NCBI GenBank assembly: GCA_047975025.1
Contig: JBKECY010000039.1
Location: forward strand, 1 to 49,614
Source of the DNA: JBKECY01 sp047975025
Lineage (GTDB): Bacteria; Bacillota; Clostridia; Lachnospirales; Lachnospiraceae
Direction: 5' to 3'
Length of the DNA: 49,614 bases
Both the position numbers and the translations under genes were made by a program. Numbering within the stretch: position 1 is the first letter of the stretch; each line of letters opens with the position of its first letter. Below are positions 1-7,819 of the stretch, piece after piece. The notes under the pieces were generated by a model. The model saw nothing but the letters and a program-made list of their open reading frames with translations, did no database searches and had not been told where the DNA came from.

Positions 1-518
1 ACAAAGCCCCTGTCATACATGGATTGCGTGATTTTATTGAATTCATCAATCGTTGTCATCACCTGGTTATAACCGGCTTCTTTACTGTCGCCATCAAATG
101 CTTTTGATGTGTCACGTATCAGTGTATGATAAAAAATGTGTGTGATTTGATCTATCGGATATGGGACACAAGTTGCCTTTGTTGCTTCAAATTCTGCAAT
201 CAGCTTGGTAATTTCTGCATTACTTTCATAATCAGGCTGTGATTTCAGCACTCCAATGGCTCCATCATAATCATACTGTGCAGCCATATGGCTGGCCCGG
301 CCGATCTCAGCTTTTAGCTTTTCCTGTGGGTCTTCCTTAACGGGTGTGACTTCTCCCGTACCATTGCCGCCGGTCTGCTCCGTCTTCTTGTCACCTCTTT
401 TTACTACCCTGTCCTCCGAAAACGGAAACAGCTTGCCTGACAAAAGGACAAGAAGCAAAATGATTGTAATAACAGCAATCACTATACCAACAATACTTAC
501 TATCTTTTTCGTACTCAT
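1..518 (-). CDS. Membrane-anchored protein, 5' part; probable polysaccharide deacetylase family, runs off the left edge
   Basis: About 172 codons are visible and the frame stays open to the window edge, so the C-terminus is missing. The start ATG (518-516) has GGAGG a few bases upstream. Residues 5-25 form one hydrophobic segment, then a short basic stretch and a Thr/Gly/Glu-rich linker, which fits an extracellular protein with an N-terminal anchor. The visible end contains HIFYHTLIRDTSKAFDGD and a segment about a diffuse 'ITQSMYDRGFV' start of a catalytic region. I associate this pattern with clostridial polysaccharide deacetylase-like proteins, but the catalytic NodB domain lies outside the window, so the family call is an inference. 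Confidence 0.6.
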   Translation of the reverse strand, partial: MSTKKIVSIVGIVIAVITIILLLVLLSGKLFPFSEDRVVKRGDKKTEQTGGNGTGEVTPVKEDPQEKLKAEIGRASHMAAQYDYDGAIGVLKSQPDYESNAEITKLIAEFEATKATCVPYPIDQITHIFYHTLIRDTSKAFDGDSKEAGYNQVMTTIDEFNKITQSMYDRGF

Positions 519-584
519 TCCCCTACCTCCATGCACATACCTGATCTAATTTACAGAAGTCTATAAATTTACACGTATGTAGAA

Positions 585-612
585 ATTATACCATATTTTA
601 TAATTTTTACAA
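585..612 (-). promoter_or_regulatory. Probable sigma-A promoter of the left-edge membrane protein
   Basis: On the minus strand TTGTAA (612-607) and TATAAT (590-585) are separated by 16 bases, about 70 bases before the start codon. Confidence 0.55.
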
Positions 613-648
613 TTTTTTGTAAACCAGCGATTCTCACGTAACCAATAC

Positions 649-677
649 TTGTAAATACAGCATAAAAATGCTAAAAT
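649..677 (+). promoter_or_regulatory. Probable sigma-A promoter of the small membrane protein at 710
   Basis: TTGTAA (649-654), a 17-base spacer and TAAAAT (672-677) lie just upstream of the AAAGGAGGG ribosome binding site. It is divergent from the promoter at 585-612. Confidence 0.55.
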
Positions 678-709
678 ACTACTCATGCAAATATAAAGGA
701 GGGTTCCCC

Positions 710-1153
710 ATGAACACCGCATGGATTGTATTACTGATTATCGCCATAGTACTTGTGATTGCTGTCGTTGTACTGTATTTTGTCAGCAAAAGAGCACAGA
801 AAAAGCAAGAAGCCCAGCAAGAACAGATGGAAGCTGCCAAGCAGACCATGTCAATGCTGATTATTGACAAGAAAAAGCTTCCCATAAAAGATTCCGGATT
901 GCCACAGATTGTCATTGACCAGACACCACGGCTGCTGCGACGCTCGAAAATGCCGATTGTTAAGGCCAAGGTCGGACCTAAGATTATTACTTTGGCCTGC
1001 GATGCCAAGGTATTCGACCTTCTTCCTTTGAAAAAGGAAATCAAAGCAGATGTCAGCGGTATTTACATTGTCTCGGCCAGAGGCGTTCGCGGACCGCTGG
1101 AAGCACCGCCGCAAAAGAAAAAAGGATTTATCCGCCGCTTCCTGACAAAATAG
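710..1153 (+). CDS. Small single-pass membrane protein of unknown function, 147 aa
   Basis: I do not recognise a named family. Residues 4-27 are a strong hydrophobic helix (WIVLLIIAIVLVIAVVVLYF), followed by a Lys/Gln/Glu-rich helix (residues 30-50) that could form a coiled coil. A compact domain of about 70 residues comes next and a very basic tail ends the protein (KKKGFIRRFLTK). I chose the ATG at 710 because AAAGGAGGG precedes it at the right distance; an upstream in-frame ATG at 668 has no such site. The gene stands alone between a divergent membrane protein gene and a terminator. The likely topology is an N-terminal anchor with a cytosolic domain. Confidence 0.75.
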   Translation: MNTAWIVLLIIAIVLVIAVVVLYFVSKRAQKKQEAQQEQMEAAKQTMSMLIIDKKKLPIKDSGLPQIVIDQTPRLLRRSKMPIVKAKVGPKIITLACDAKVFDLLPLKKEIKADVSGIYIVSARGVRGPLEAPPQKKKGFIRRFLTK

Positions 1154-1180
1154 CTTTGGACAGATTCCTTAGAAAACGTA

Positions 1181-1216
1181 AAAAGTCATCCACATAAGCG
1201 CGGATGACTTTTTTAT
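1181..1216. terminator. Bidirectional intrinsic terminator
   Basis: An 11-base stem (1181-1191 with 1202-1212, AAAAGTCATCC paired with its complement) has a 10-base loop. Runs of T follow on the plus strand and runs of A precede it, so it can end both the gene at 710 and the convergent murI-DUF1934 transcript. Confidence 0.85.
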
Positions 1217-1249
1217 TTCTGCATTTGTATCCCCTGCGAACTTCAAATA

Positions 1250-1699
1250 CTACATGCCTGCGCCTGCCGCAGCACTGTTCTTGCGGTCGCGTACATTCAC
1301 ATTCAGCCGACAGTCGGCAATATGTTCTCTATTAAGCTCCAGGGCATAGTTGACATTCACATCCAGCTGATCCTCGGCCTCAACGAATTCGATTTTGGTA
1401 GTTGCAATACCCATCTGCATACTGCCTAGTACCGTCTTGTAATACGTCTCCGTTTTCTTTCTGGATTCAAATACCATCGAGGTGTTCGTCCCACCCTTTT
1501 TACGTACCTGCATCATTTCTCTGGTCAGCTTTATAATATTTACAGTCTTTTCATGTGTATCTTCAGAAATTTCATCATATTTTATGAAATGATTGCCATT
1601 ACGGAAATAATACTCACCTGGCACAATCATCTCTATCGCTTCTTCCTGCATATCTATATTCTGCAGCCCTTTGATTCTGACCAACACCTCTTTATTCAT
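1250..1699 (-). CDS. DUF1934 family protein (YwiB-like), 149 aa
   Basis: The length and beta-strand-rich pattern (GLQNIDMQEEAIEMIVPGEYY near the start, GIATTKIEFVEAEDQLDVNVNY in the second half) fit the DUF1934/YwiB family of calycin-like small cytosolic proteins, whose role is not established. The start overlaps the murI stop in an ATGA arrangement, so the two are translationally coupled at the end of the ispE-gntR-murI operon. The C-terminus is Ala/Gly-rich (SAAAGAGM), which looks like a flexible tail. No signal peptide is visible. Confidence 0.75.
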   Translation of the reverse strand: MNKEVLVRIKGLQNIDMQEEAIEMIVPGEYYFRNGNHFIKYDEISEDTHEKTVNIIKLTREMMQVRKKGGTNTSMVFESRKKTETYYKTVLGSMQMGIATTKIEFVEAEDQLDVNVNYALELNREHIADCRLNVNVRDRKNSAAAGAGM

Positions 1700-2544
1700 A
1701 ATAACTCCCTTTCATACTTTTCAATATCAATTTTTTGTGTCATTGCCACATCATAAGGAAGAATCGAATTTGCAAATTTCTTGAACTGGTCTGCCAGATC
1801 ACTCACATAAAAGCGATATGGGAAATCCGTCTCTACCGGTTCCTGGTTCAATAGGTCATGCTGTCTGAGCAATTCTTTTAGTTCCATTGCTGTCTCATAG
1901 GCGGGATTTACCAGTGTCACCTGATCGCCCATCACTTCGCCTACTACCGAACGCAGGAGTGGATAGTGTGTGCATCCCAAAATCAATGTATCAATCTCAT
2001 CTCTTTTTAAATCTTCCAGATAACGAAGTGCCACTTCTTTTGTGACCGGGTCTTTTAGCCAGCCTTCTTCCACCAACGGTACGAACAACGGGCAGGCACG
2101 CCCAACGACTTCAATCTGGCTGTCCAGTGACTGCAGATATTTTGTATAAATTCCCGTACCAATTGTTGCCTGCGTGCCTATGACACCCACACGCTTATTT
2201 CTTGTGGCCGCCACTGCTGTGCGCGCACCGGGCTCAATCACCCCAAGAATCGGTACTGCTATTTCACTTTGTATTTCCTCTAATGCATATGCACTTGCTG
2301 TATTACATGCCACTACAATGGCCTTCACCTGTTCTTCCTGCAAAAATCGTATGATTTGTCTGGAAAAACGCAGGATTGTTTCTTTTGACTTACTTCCATA
2401 GGGCACACGAGCCGTATCTCCAAAATATATAATTTTTTCACTCGGAAGATTTCTCATGATTTCACGAGCTACCGTAAGTCCGCCGACGCCGGAGTCAAAG
2501 ACGCCAATCGGCGCCCCTTGCATAGCGCTATTCGTTTTCTTCAT
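1696..2544 (-). CDS. murI: Glutamate racemase
   Basis: Interconverts L- and D-glutamate to supply D-Glu for peptidoglycan. The 282 residues match the usual family length. The Asp-containing motif VFDSGVGG is at 15-22, and the two catalytic cysteines are in VACNTASA (Cys80) and LGCTHYPLL (Cys191). The start lies inside the 3' end of the GntR gene (17-base overlap), with no strong ribosome binding site of its own, which suggests coupling to upstream translation. It is third in an apparent operon ispE-gntR-murI-DUF1934. Confidence 0.95.
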   Translation of the reverse strand: MKKTNSAMQGAPIGVFDSGVGGLTVAREIMRNLPSEKIIYFGDTARVPYGSKSKETILRFSRQIIRFLQEEQVKAIVVACNTASAYALEEIQSEIAVPILGVIEPGARTAVAATRNKRVGVIGTQATIGTGIYTKYLQSLDSQIEVVGRACPLFVPLVEEGWLKDPVTKEVALRYLEDLKRDEIDTLILGCTHYPLLRSVVGEVMGDQVTLVNPAYETAMELKELLRQHDLLNQEPVETDFPYRFYVSDLADQFKKFANSILPYDVAMTQKIDIEKYERELL

Positions 2545-3229
2545 TTTTTTTGTTTCGCCTCGTACTTTGTTCTATGCTTTTCATAATAGCCTGCCGCTGG
2601 TTCTCTACGTGAGTGTGACCGCTCAGCTGTGCTTTTTTGACATCCCGCACCCGAATTGCTTCATATATAACGATGTGCTCTTTGGCTAATGTGTTACGTG
2701 TCTCTTCATCTTTTAGGTATTCAATCCGATAACGGTAAATCTGTTCGCGCAACTCATTTAAGAGCTGAATCAGTCTTTTGTTGTCGGATGCTTCATATAT
2801 GATTTCATGAAAGTCTACGTCCGCCTGTGCCAGTTTGGTGAGATCGCCTTCTTTCATCGTTTCTTCAAAGGTCTGCATCGCCTCGTACAATGCCTGTGTC
2901 TGTTCCTCGGTAATCAGACGGCAGGCCTTTTCGATTGCCATATTTTCCAATGCCATCCGCACTTCCAGAACATCATTCAAATCTTTTTCCGTAATATTGG
3001 CTACTTGCGCACCGCGTCTCGGAATCATCACGACCAGCCCTTCACGTTCAAGCTTTCGCATCGCTTCACGAATCGGAGTACGGCTTACACCGAGTTTTTC
3101 AGCCAGTGCGATTTCCATCAATCGCTCACCGGGCTTTAGTTCTCCACGCAATATGGCCTGACGGATTGCTTTGAATACGACGTCCCTGAGTGGGAGATAT
3201 TCATCCATATTGACCGTAAAATTATTCAT
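2528..3229 (-). CDS. GntR-family transcriptional regulator, FadR subfamily with FCD domain
   Basis: A winged helix-turn-helix occupies about residues 10-75 (LAEKLGVSRTPIREAMRKLE is the recognition segment). An all-helical FCD ligand domain follows at about 90-215, with the histidines DVDFHEII and GHTHVENQ that usually hold a metal ion in this subfamily. Members sense small carboxylic acids or related metabolites. The start ATG overlaps the ispE stop (ATGA) and GGAGG lies six bases upstream. Its position between two cell-envelope precursor genes does not identify its target. Confidence 0.88.
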   Translation of the reverse strand: MNNFTVNMDEYLPLRDVVFKAIRQAILRGELKPGERLMEIALAEKLGVSRTPIREAMRKLEREGLVVMIPRRGAQVANITEKDLNDVLEVRMALENMAIEKACRLITEEQTQALYEAMQTFEETMKEGDLTKLAQADVDFHEIIYEASDNKRLIQLLNELREQIYRYRIEYLKDEETRNTLAKEHIVIYEAIRVRDVKKAQLSGHTHVENQRQAIMKSIEQSTRRNKKNEENE

Positions 3230-4098
3230 CCTGCACCTCCTTTATTATTAAAAATTCGTGTGGCGAAAACTTTTCTCGCCAGTTGTTTCTTTTTTAGCTT
3301 TCTTGCTGCTTTTTGCATCACCTGGTTATCTTCAAATATACCGAATACCGTAGGGCCGCTGCCGCTCATCATAGCATTAAGCGCACCATGATGCAGCATA
3401 AATTCTTTTAATGTACCAATGACCGGAAATTGTGGAATCAGTCCTTCTTCGAAAACATTTCCCATGGCTTTGGCCATCCGGTGAAGATCCTGATGGTGAA
3501 TGCCTGCAACTATTTCATCTATATCCGGATGATGCTTAATCTTCGCAAGCTCCAGATTTTCATAAGCAGTTTTTGTGGATACAATGATCTTCGGTGTCGC
3601 TGCCAGAACATAGCAAAATGGCATAGGGGCAAGCGGCGTAAGTATTTCACCAATTCCTTCCGCCAGTGCCGTTCCGCGAAGCACACAATAGGGAACGTCG
3701 GCACCTATGGACTTCGCACGAACCATCAGCTCCTGCGAGGACAATCCCAACTTGAACAATCTGTTGATTCCTACCATTGTGGCTGCCGCATCTGAACTGC
3801 CGCCCGCCATGCCTGCCGAAACAGGAATCAGCTTTCTCAAATCAATATGGACACCAGACTGAATGTCAAATTCATCCATGAGCATTCTGGCCGTACGGTA
3901 CACGAGATTTCTCTCATCCGTCGGAATATAGGGAAGATTCGCTTTCAGATGAATTCCGGGAGTATCACATAGATACATGTTGATTGTATCATACATATGT
4001 ATGGTCTGCATTACCATCCGAACTTCATGATATCCATCATCTCTTTTATGTAAAATGTCCAATCCAAGATTAATCTTGGCAAGTGCTTTTAACTGCAT
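3226..4098 (-). CDS. ispE: 4-diphosphocytidyl-2-C-methyl-D-erythritol kinase
   Basis: Phosphorylates CDP-methylerythritol in the MEP pathway of isoprenoid synthesis. The 290-residue length is normal. The N-terminal AKINLGLDILHKRDDGYHE segment is typical of IspE, and the GHMP-kinase ATP loop PVSAGMAGGSSDAAA is at 92-106. A second glycine-rich motif, MSGSGPTVFGIF, is near the C-terminus. It is the first gene of the ispE-gntR-murI operon and has its own promoter at 4137-4165. Confidence 0.95.
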   Translation of the reverse strand: MQLKALAKINLGLDILHKRDDGYHEVRMVMQTIHMYDTINMYLCDTPGIHLKANLPYIPTDERNLVYRTARMLMDEFDIQSGVHIDLRKLIPVSAGMAGGSSDAAATMVGINRLFKLGLSSQELMVRAKSIGADVPYCVLRGTALAEGIGEILTPLAPMPFCYVLAATPKIIVSTKTAYENLELAKIKHHPDIDEIVAGIHHQDLHRMAKAMGNVFEEGLIPQFPVIGTLKEFMLHHGALNAMMSGSGPTVFGIFEDNQVMQKAARKLKKKQLARKVFATRIFNNKGGAG

Positions 4099-4136
4099 CC
4101 GAACTCCTTGTATATTGTATTATTTTGTATACATTC

Positions 4137-4165
4137 ATTCTATCTTGTTTTATGCAATTTTACAA
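4137..4165 (-). promoter_or_regulatory. Probable sigma-A promoter of ispE-gntR-murI-DUF1934
   Basis: On the minus strand TTGTAA (4165-4160), a 17-base spacer and TAGAAT (4142-4137) lie 39 bases before the ispE start. Confidence 0.6.
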
Positions 4166-4195
4166 GGCTTATTCCAAAGAAATAACACAAATAAG

Positions 4196-4224
4196 TTGCA
4201 AGCCTACCTATTCTTTCGTATAAT
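4196..4224 (+). promoter_or_regulatory. Probable sigma-A promoter of plsC
   Basis: TTGCAA (4196-4201), a 17-base spacer and TATAAT (4219-4224) precede the plsC start by about 50 bases. Confidence 0.6.
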
Positions 4225-4272
4225 GAATTTGTTTGTATCAACTGCTTTATTAAGAAAGGTATTGTAAATATA

Positions 4273-5001
4273 ATGATTCGACTTATTCTCGTACTATTGT
4301 ATGTGTTCCTATTTTTTGTCCTGTCCATTCTGATTTTCCCAATCGAATGGGTGATTGGAAAATTTTCACCGCATGCCAAAGGCATCAGCAGTCTTAGGAT
4401 GGTGCAATTCATCTTTAAGTCCATTCTGTTCTTTTCCAGCACCAAAATTACTGTCATCGGAGAAGAAAACGTACCAAAGGATGTTCCTGTTCTTTATGTA
4501 GGAAATCACCGCAGCTATTTTGATATTATTATTACCTATGCCAGATGTCCACGTGAAACAGGTTATATGGCCAAAAAAGAGATGAAGAAAGTTCCGTTTC
4601 TGAACTGGTGGATGATGAACCTGCACTGCCTCTTTTTGGACCGCAAGGATATTAAGCAGGGACTAAAGACAATTCTGGAAGCAATCGACCTCATAAAATC
4701 AGGTGTTTCCGTATGTATTTTCCCGGAAGGTACTCGAAATGAATCTGCAGATCCGCTTGAAGTATCAACCTTCCATGAAGGAAGCTTTAAAGTGGCCAGC
4801 AAGACCGGCTGTCCTATTATTCCTATGGCTCTGACAGGAACCAGTAAAATCTTCGAGGACCAGTTCCCCAAAATCCACCCTCATGAAATTATTCTGGAGT
4901 ATGGACGTCCCATCTATCCTAAGGAACTTTCCAAAGAAGATCAAAAACGTCTGGGAGGATATGCCCGGGAACAGATTATACAAATGCTAAAGAATCACTG
5001 A
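4273..5001 (+). CDS. plsC: 1-acyl-sn-glycerol-3-phosphate acyltransferase (PlsC family)
   Basis: Transfers an acyl chain to lysophosphatidic acid in membrane phospholipid synthesis. The 242 residues begin with a hydrophobic helix (3-24), which anchors the protein on the inner face of the membrane. Catalytic NHRSYFD (78-84, the NHx4D motif) and FPEGTRN (150-156) are intact. It has its own promoter and terminator and runs against its neighbours, so it is a single-gene unit. Confidence 0.93.
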   Translation: MIRLILVLLYVFLFFVLSILIFPIEWVIGKFSPHAKGISSLRMVQFIFKSILFFSSTKITVIGEENVPKDVPVLYVGNHRSYFDIIITYARCPRETGYMAKKEMKKVPFLNWWMMNLHCLFLDRKDIKQGLKTILEAIDLIKSGVSVCIFPEGTRNESADPLEVSTFHEGSFKVASKTGCPIIPMALTGTSKIFEDQFPKIHPHEIILEYGRPIYPKELSKEDQKRLGGYAREQIIQMLKNH

Positions 5002-5020
5002 TACTTCGTTTACAGAGACA

Positions 5021-5057
5021 GGCAAAGTGCCGGCGAACTGCCGTCACTTTGCCTTTT
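5021..5057 (+). terminator. Intrinsic terminator of plsC
   Basis: GGCAAAGTG (5021-5029) pairs with CACTTTGCC (5045-5053), followed by TTTT. The 3' arm covers the stop codon of the convergent AI-2E permease gene, so the two genes share the hairpin. Confidence 0.75.
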
Positions 5058-6204
5058 CCACGTTAATTCCTCGCTTTTTCAGACGGTTATTCACATATTC
5101 ACGCAGCAGCGTGTATATAATTGATACCAGCGGAATGAAGATCAGGATGCCGGCTATCCCCATAAGACTGCCGCCCAGTGTGACCGCCACCAGCACCCAG
5201 ATTGAAGGTAATCCCACTGAGTTTCCCACCACATGCGGATAAATCAGATTGCCTTCGATCTGCTGCAGTACCAGGAACAATATTATGAAAAACACAGCCT
5301 GCAGCGGATTCACAATCAAAATCAGGAAGGCTCCGACTACACAGCCAATAAAAGAACCAAGTATAGGTACCAATGCCGTAACTGTAATAAGTATGCCGAT
5401 CAAAAGCGCATATGGAAATTGCAGAATCGACATGGATACGAAGAACATCAGTCCCAGAATAAGTGCTTCCAGACATTGCCCGCGAATAAAATTGAAAAAA
5501 GTCTTATATGAAACCGAACTTACTTTCAGGACAATGCCTACACCTCTTTGCGGTAAAAAGGCATAGAGCAGTTTCTTTAACTGCAGCGACAATTTCTCTT
5601 TTTGCAAAACAATATAACAGGCAAAGACGACCGCTATAAAGAAATTAACCACCGCACTTACAATCGATTTGGCGATTGAAAACGTTGAGGATAGAATATT
5701 AGTAGCTCCTGTCCTCAAAAACTCAACGGATTTTTCCACCAGGTTGCTCCAATCAACCTGGAGATTATTGAACCAGTTTGACAGGTTCTCATTGTTTTTG
5801 AATAATCCTTCAATTGATGTCTGCAGCTTGGGTACCTGTTCGGAAATCTGAGAGGCAAGATTGACCGTAGAGGAAGCGAGTTCCGGTACCACAACGAATA
5901 TAACCAGCAGCAATACGCCTATAATCAGAATAAAAGAAATAAGCAGGCTAAGAGGCCTTGCTGTTCTCTTCACCCAGCGCTTGTCTTTGATTTTTCGGTT
6001 CGTAAATAGCACATGCTCTATGAACTGCATTGGAACATTGATGATAAATGCCAGCGCTCCTCCTAAAATAAACGGAAATAAAATTCCCAAAAGCGTGGAA
6101 AACGCTGAAAAAACAACTTTGTAATTGATAAGTACCACAATCAATACAACGGTAAACACGATGAGCTGTCTAATTTTTCCTATGAGTTTATTATTAAAGT
6201 CCAT
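5044..6204 (-). CDS. AI-2E family transporter (PerM/YhhT-like permease)
   Basis: 386 residues with about eight hydrophobic segments: a pair near 14-65, one near 85-110, then a long soluble amphipathic stretch (115-165), and a cluster from 170 to 370. This layout is typical of AI-2E/PerM exporters. The family name comes from E. coli TqsA; most members have unknown substrates and some are Na+/H+ antiporters. It starts 11 bases after the rsmI stop, as the last gene of the decarboxylase-to-rsmI unit. The C-terminus is basic (RLKKRGINVEKAK). Confidence 0.85.
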   Translation of the reverse strand: MDFNNKLIGKIRQLIVFTVVLIVVLINYKVVFSAFSTLLGILFPFILGGALAFIINVPMQFIEHVLFTNRKIKDKRWVKRTARPLSLLISFILIIGVLLLVIFVVVPELASSTVNLASQISEQVPKLQTSIEGLFKNNENLSNWFNNLQVDWSNLVEKSVEFLRTGATNILSSTFSIAKSIVSAVVNFFIAVVFACYIVLQKEKLSLQLKKLLYAFLPQRGVGIVLKVSSVSYKTFFNFIRGQCLEALILGLMFFVSMSILQFPYALLIGILITVTALVPILGSFIGCVVGAFLILIVNPLQAVFFIILFLVLQQIEGNLIYPHVVGNSVGLPSIWVLVAVTLGGSLMGIAGILIFIPLVSIIYTLLREYVNNRLKKRGINVEKAK

Positions 6205-6215
6205 CTCGTCCCTTC

Positions 6216-7061
6216 CTACTTATCTTCCAGTAATTTCCTATAAATGTCCCGCTTTCCCACACCACGATCTTTTGCCACGAGCTTCATGGCTTCTTTGGTC
6301 GAAATTCCCTGCTGCTCATAATACGCCATGTGTTCCTGGACACTTAATTTTTCCCATTTCTGAAAGGATTCTTCTGCAATCTCCTGTTCCGATCTGCCTT
6401 CAATGACCAGAATACATTCACCTTTTATTTCTGTTCCTTTATATGTTTCATACAGTTCTTCCAGTGTAAGCGGAAGTACGGTTTCAAATTTCTTAGTAAG
6501 CTCCCGGCACAATGTCGCCCGGCGATTCCCCATGGATTCCAGCAAGTCCTCGAGCGTACGTAAAAGCCTGTGCGGAGCTTCATAGACAATCATGGTTCTC
6601 GTTTCTTGTGTCAGAGCCGATACTATTTTTCTGCGTGCCTTCTTATCCACCGGCAGGAATCCTTCAAATGTAAAACGTCTGGTCGGCAGTCCCGCTAAGG
6701 TCAAGGCAGTTACAGAAGCCGATGGCCCCGGTAAAGAAGTGACTGTAATACCCGCTTCATAGCACAGTGCCACAAGCTCTTCTCCGGGGTCGGATATGGC
6801 TGGCGTACCGGCATCCGTAATCAGGGCAACCTGCATTCCTGCCGCAAGCTGCTGAATCAGATAGTGCGCTTTTTCAATCTTATTATATTCGTGATAACTG
6901 GTCATAGGCGTTTTGATTTCATAATGGTTCAAAAGCTTGATACTGTTTCTGGTATCTTCTGCTGCGATTAAGTCCACTTCCTGAAGTACACGGATCACCC
7001 GGAAAGTAATATCTTCCAGATTACCGATCGGCGTGGCACATACATATAATATTCCGCTCAA
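6216..7061 (-). CDS. rsmI: 16S rRNA (cytidine(1402)-2'-O)-methyltransferase
   Basis: Methylates the ribose of C1402 in the 30S decoding centre using S-adenosylmethionine. The 281-residue protein starts LYVCATPIGNLEDITFR and carries the SAM-binding TDAGTPAISDPG motif (82-93) and the LPGPSA motif (110-115), all diagnostic of the tetrapyrrole-methylase-fold RsmI family. It lies 17 bases downstream of trmN6, the same order as yabB-yabC in Bacillus. Confidence 0.95.
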   Translation of the reverse strand: MSGILYVCATPIGNLEDITFRVIRVLQEVDLIAAEDTRNSIKLLNHYEIKTPMTSYHEYNKIEKAHYLIQQLAAGMQVALITDAGTPAISDPGEELVALCYEAGITVTSLPGPSASVTALTLAGLPTRRFTFEGFLPVDKKARRKIVSALTQETRTMIVYEAPHRLLRTLEDLLESMGNRRATLCRELTKKFETVLPLTLEELYETYKGTEIKGECILVIEGRSEQEIAEESFQKWEKLSVQEHMAYYEQQGISTKEAMKLVAKDRGVGKRDIYRKLLEDK

Positions 7062-7078
7062 ACTTACCCTCCGCCTTC

Positions 7079-7819
7079 CTAGGACATTCCATACTGCTCT
7101 ATGATCTCCGATGTATAGACTCCCTCTGCTTCATAGACAATCAGAGGTTTTTCTACCGTAATTCTGGAATTGCCGCCCAACCGGGCTTCCAGCAAGACCA
7201 TATTAGGCTCCTTGTCTACATAAGGATGAACTAAACGCATTCGCTTTGGCTCCAGTTTGTACTGCACCAGCAAACTAATAATTTCTGCCAGACGAAAGGG
7301 CCTGTGTACTAAATAGAATCTGCCTCCGCTGACCAGAAGTCTGGAAGCCTGTTCTATCACATCCTCCAATGTACAAAGCACTTCATGCCGGGCAATCGCT
7401 TTGGCTTCTTCCGGATTCTTAAGCCCATGCGCTCCAATCATATACGGTGGATTACATGTTACAACGTCAAAACTGCGTGTCCCAAACAGCGATACCGACT
7501 GTCGGATATCACCTGTCACAATTGAAATGTCGTCTTCAAAATGATTGTACTGCACAGACCGCCTGGCCATATCTGCGCAATCCTTTTGAATCTCAAGTCC
7601 TGTGAAATTTCTCCCCTGCGTTTTTACCCGCAAAAGGATAGGGATAATCCCCGTCCCGCAGCCCAGATCCAATACCTTTTCATTTTTCCCGATTTGTGCG
7701 AAATTGGATAATAAAACGGCATCCATCCCAAAGCAGAACATCTTTGGGTTTTGTATAATCTTGCACCCATTCTGCAGATCATCCAGCCGCTCATTATCCA
7801 ATATACATGTATTATTCAA
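7079..7819 (-). CDS. trmN6: tRNA1(Val) (adenine(37)-N6)-methyltransferase-like protein (YabB/TrmN6 family)
   Basis: A Rossmann-fold methyltransferase of 246 residues with SAM motif VLDLGCGTG (49-57) and the adenine-N6 signature NPPY (123-126). The N-terminus ERLDDLQNGCKIIQNPKMFCFGMDA is typical of the family. The start appears to be TTG at 7819, overlapping the ricT stop as TTGAATAA, with AAGGAA about ten bases upstream; no ATG is in frame nearby. The exact target in this organism is inferred from homology and from the conserved neighbourhood holB-ricT-trmN6-rsmI. Confidence 0.85.
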   Translation of the reverse strand: MNNTCILDNERLDDLQNGCKIIQNPKMFCFGMDAVLLSNFAQIGKNEKVLDLGCGTGIIPILLRVKTQGRNFTGLEIQKDCADMARRSVQYNHFEDDISIVTGDIRQSVSLFGTRSFDVVTCNPPYMIGAHGLKNPEEAKAIARHEVLCTLEDVIEQASRLLVSGGRFYLVHRPFRLAEIISLLVQYKLEPKRMRLVHPYVDKEPNMVLLEARLGGNSRITVEKPLIVYEAEGVYTSEIIEQYGMS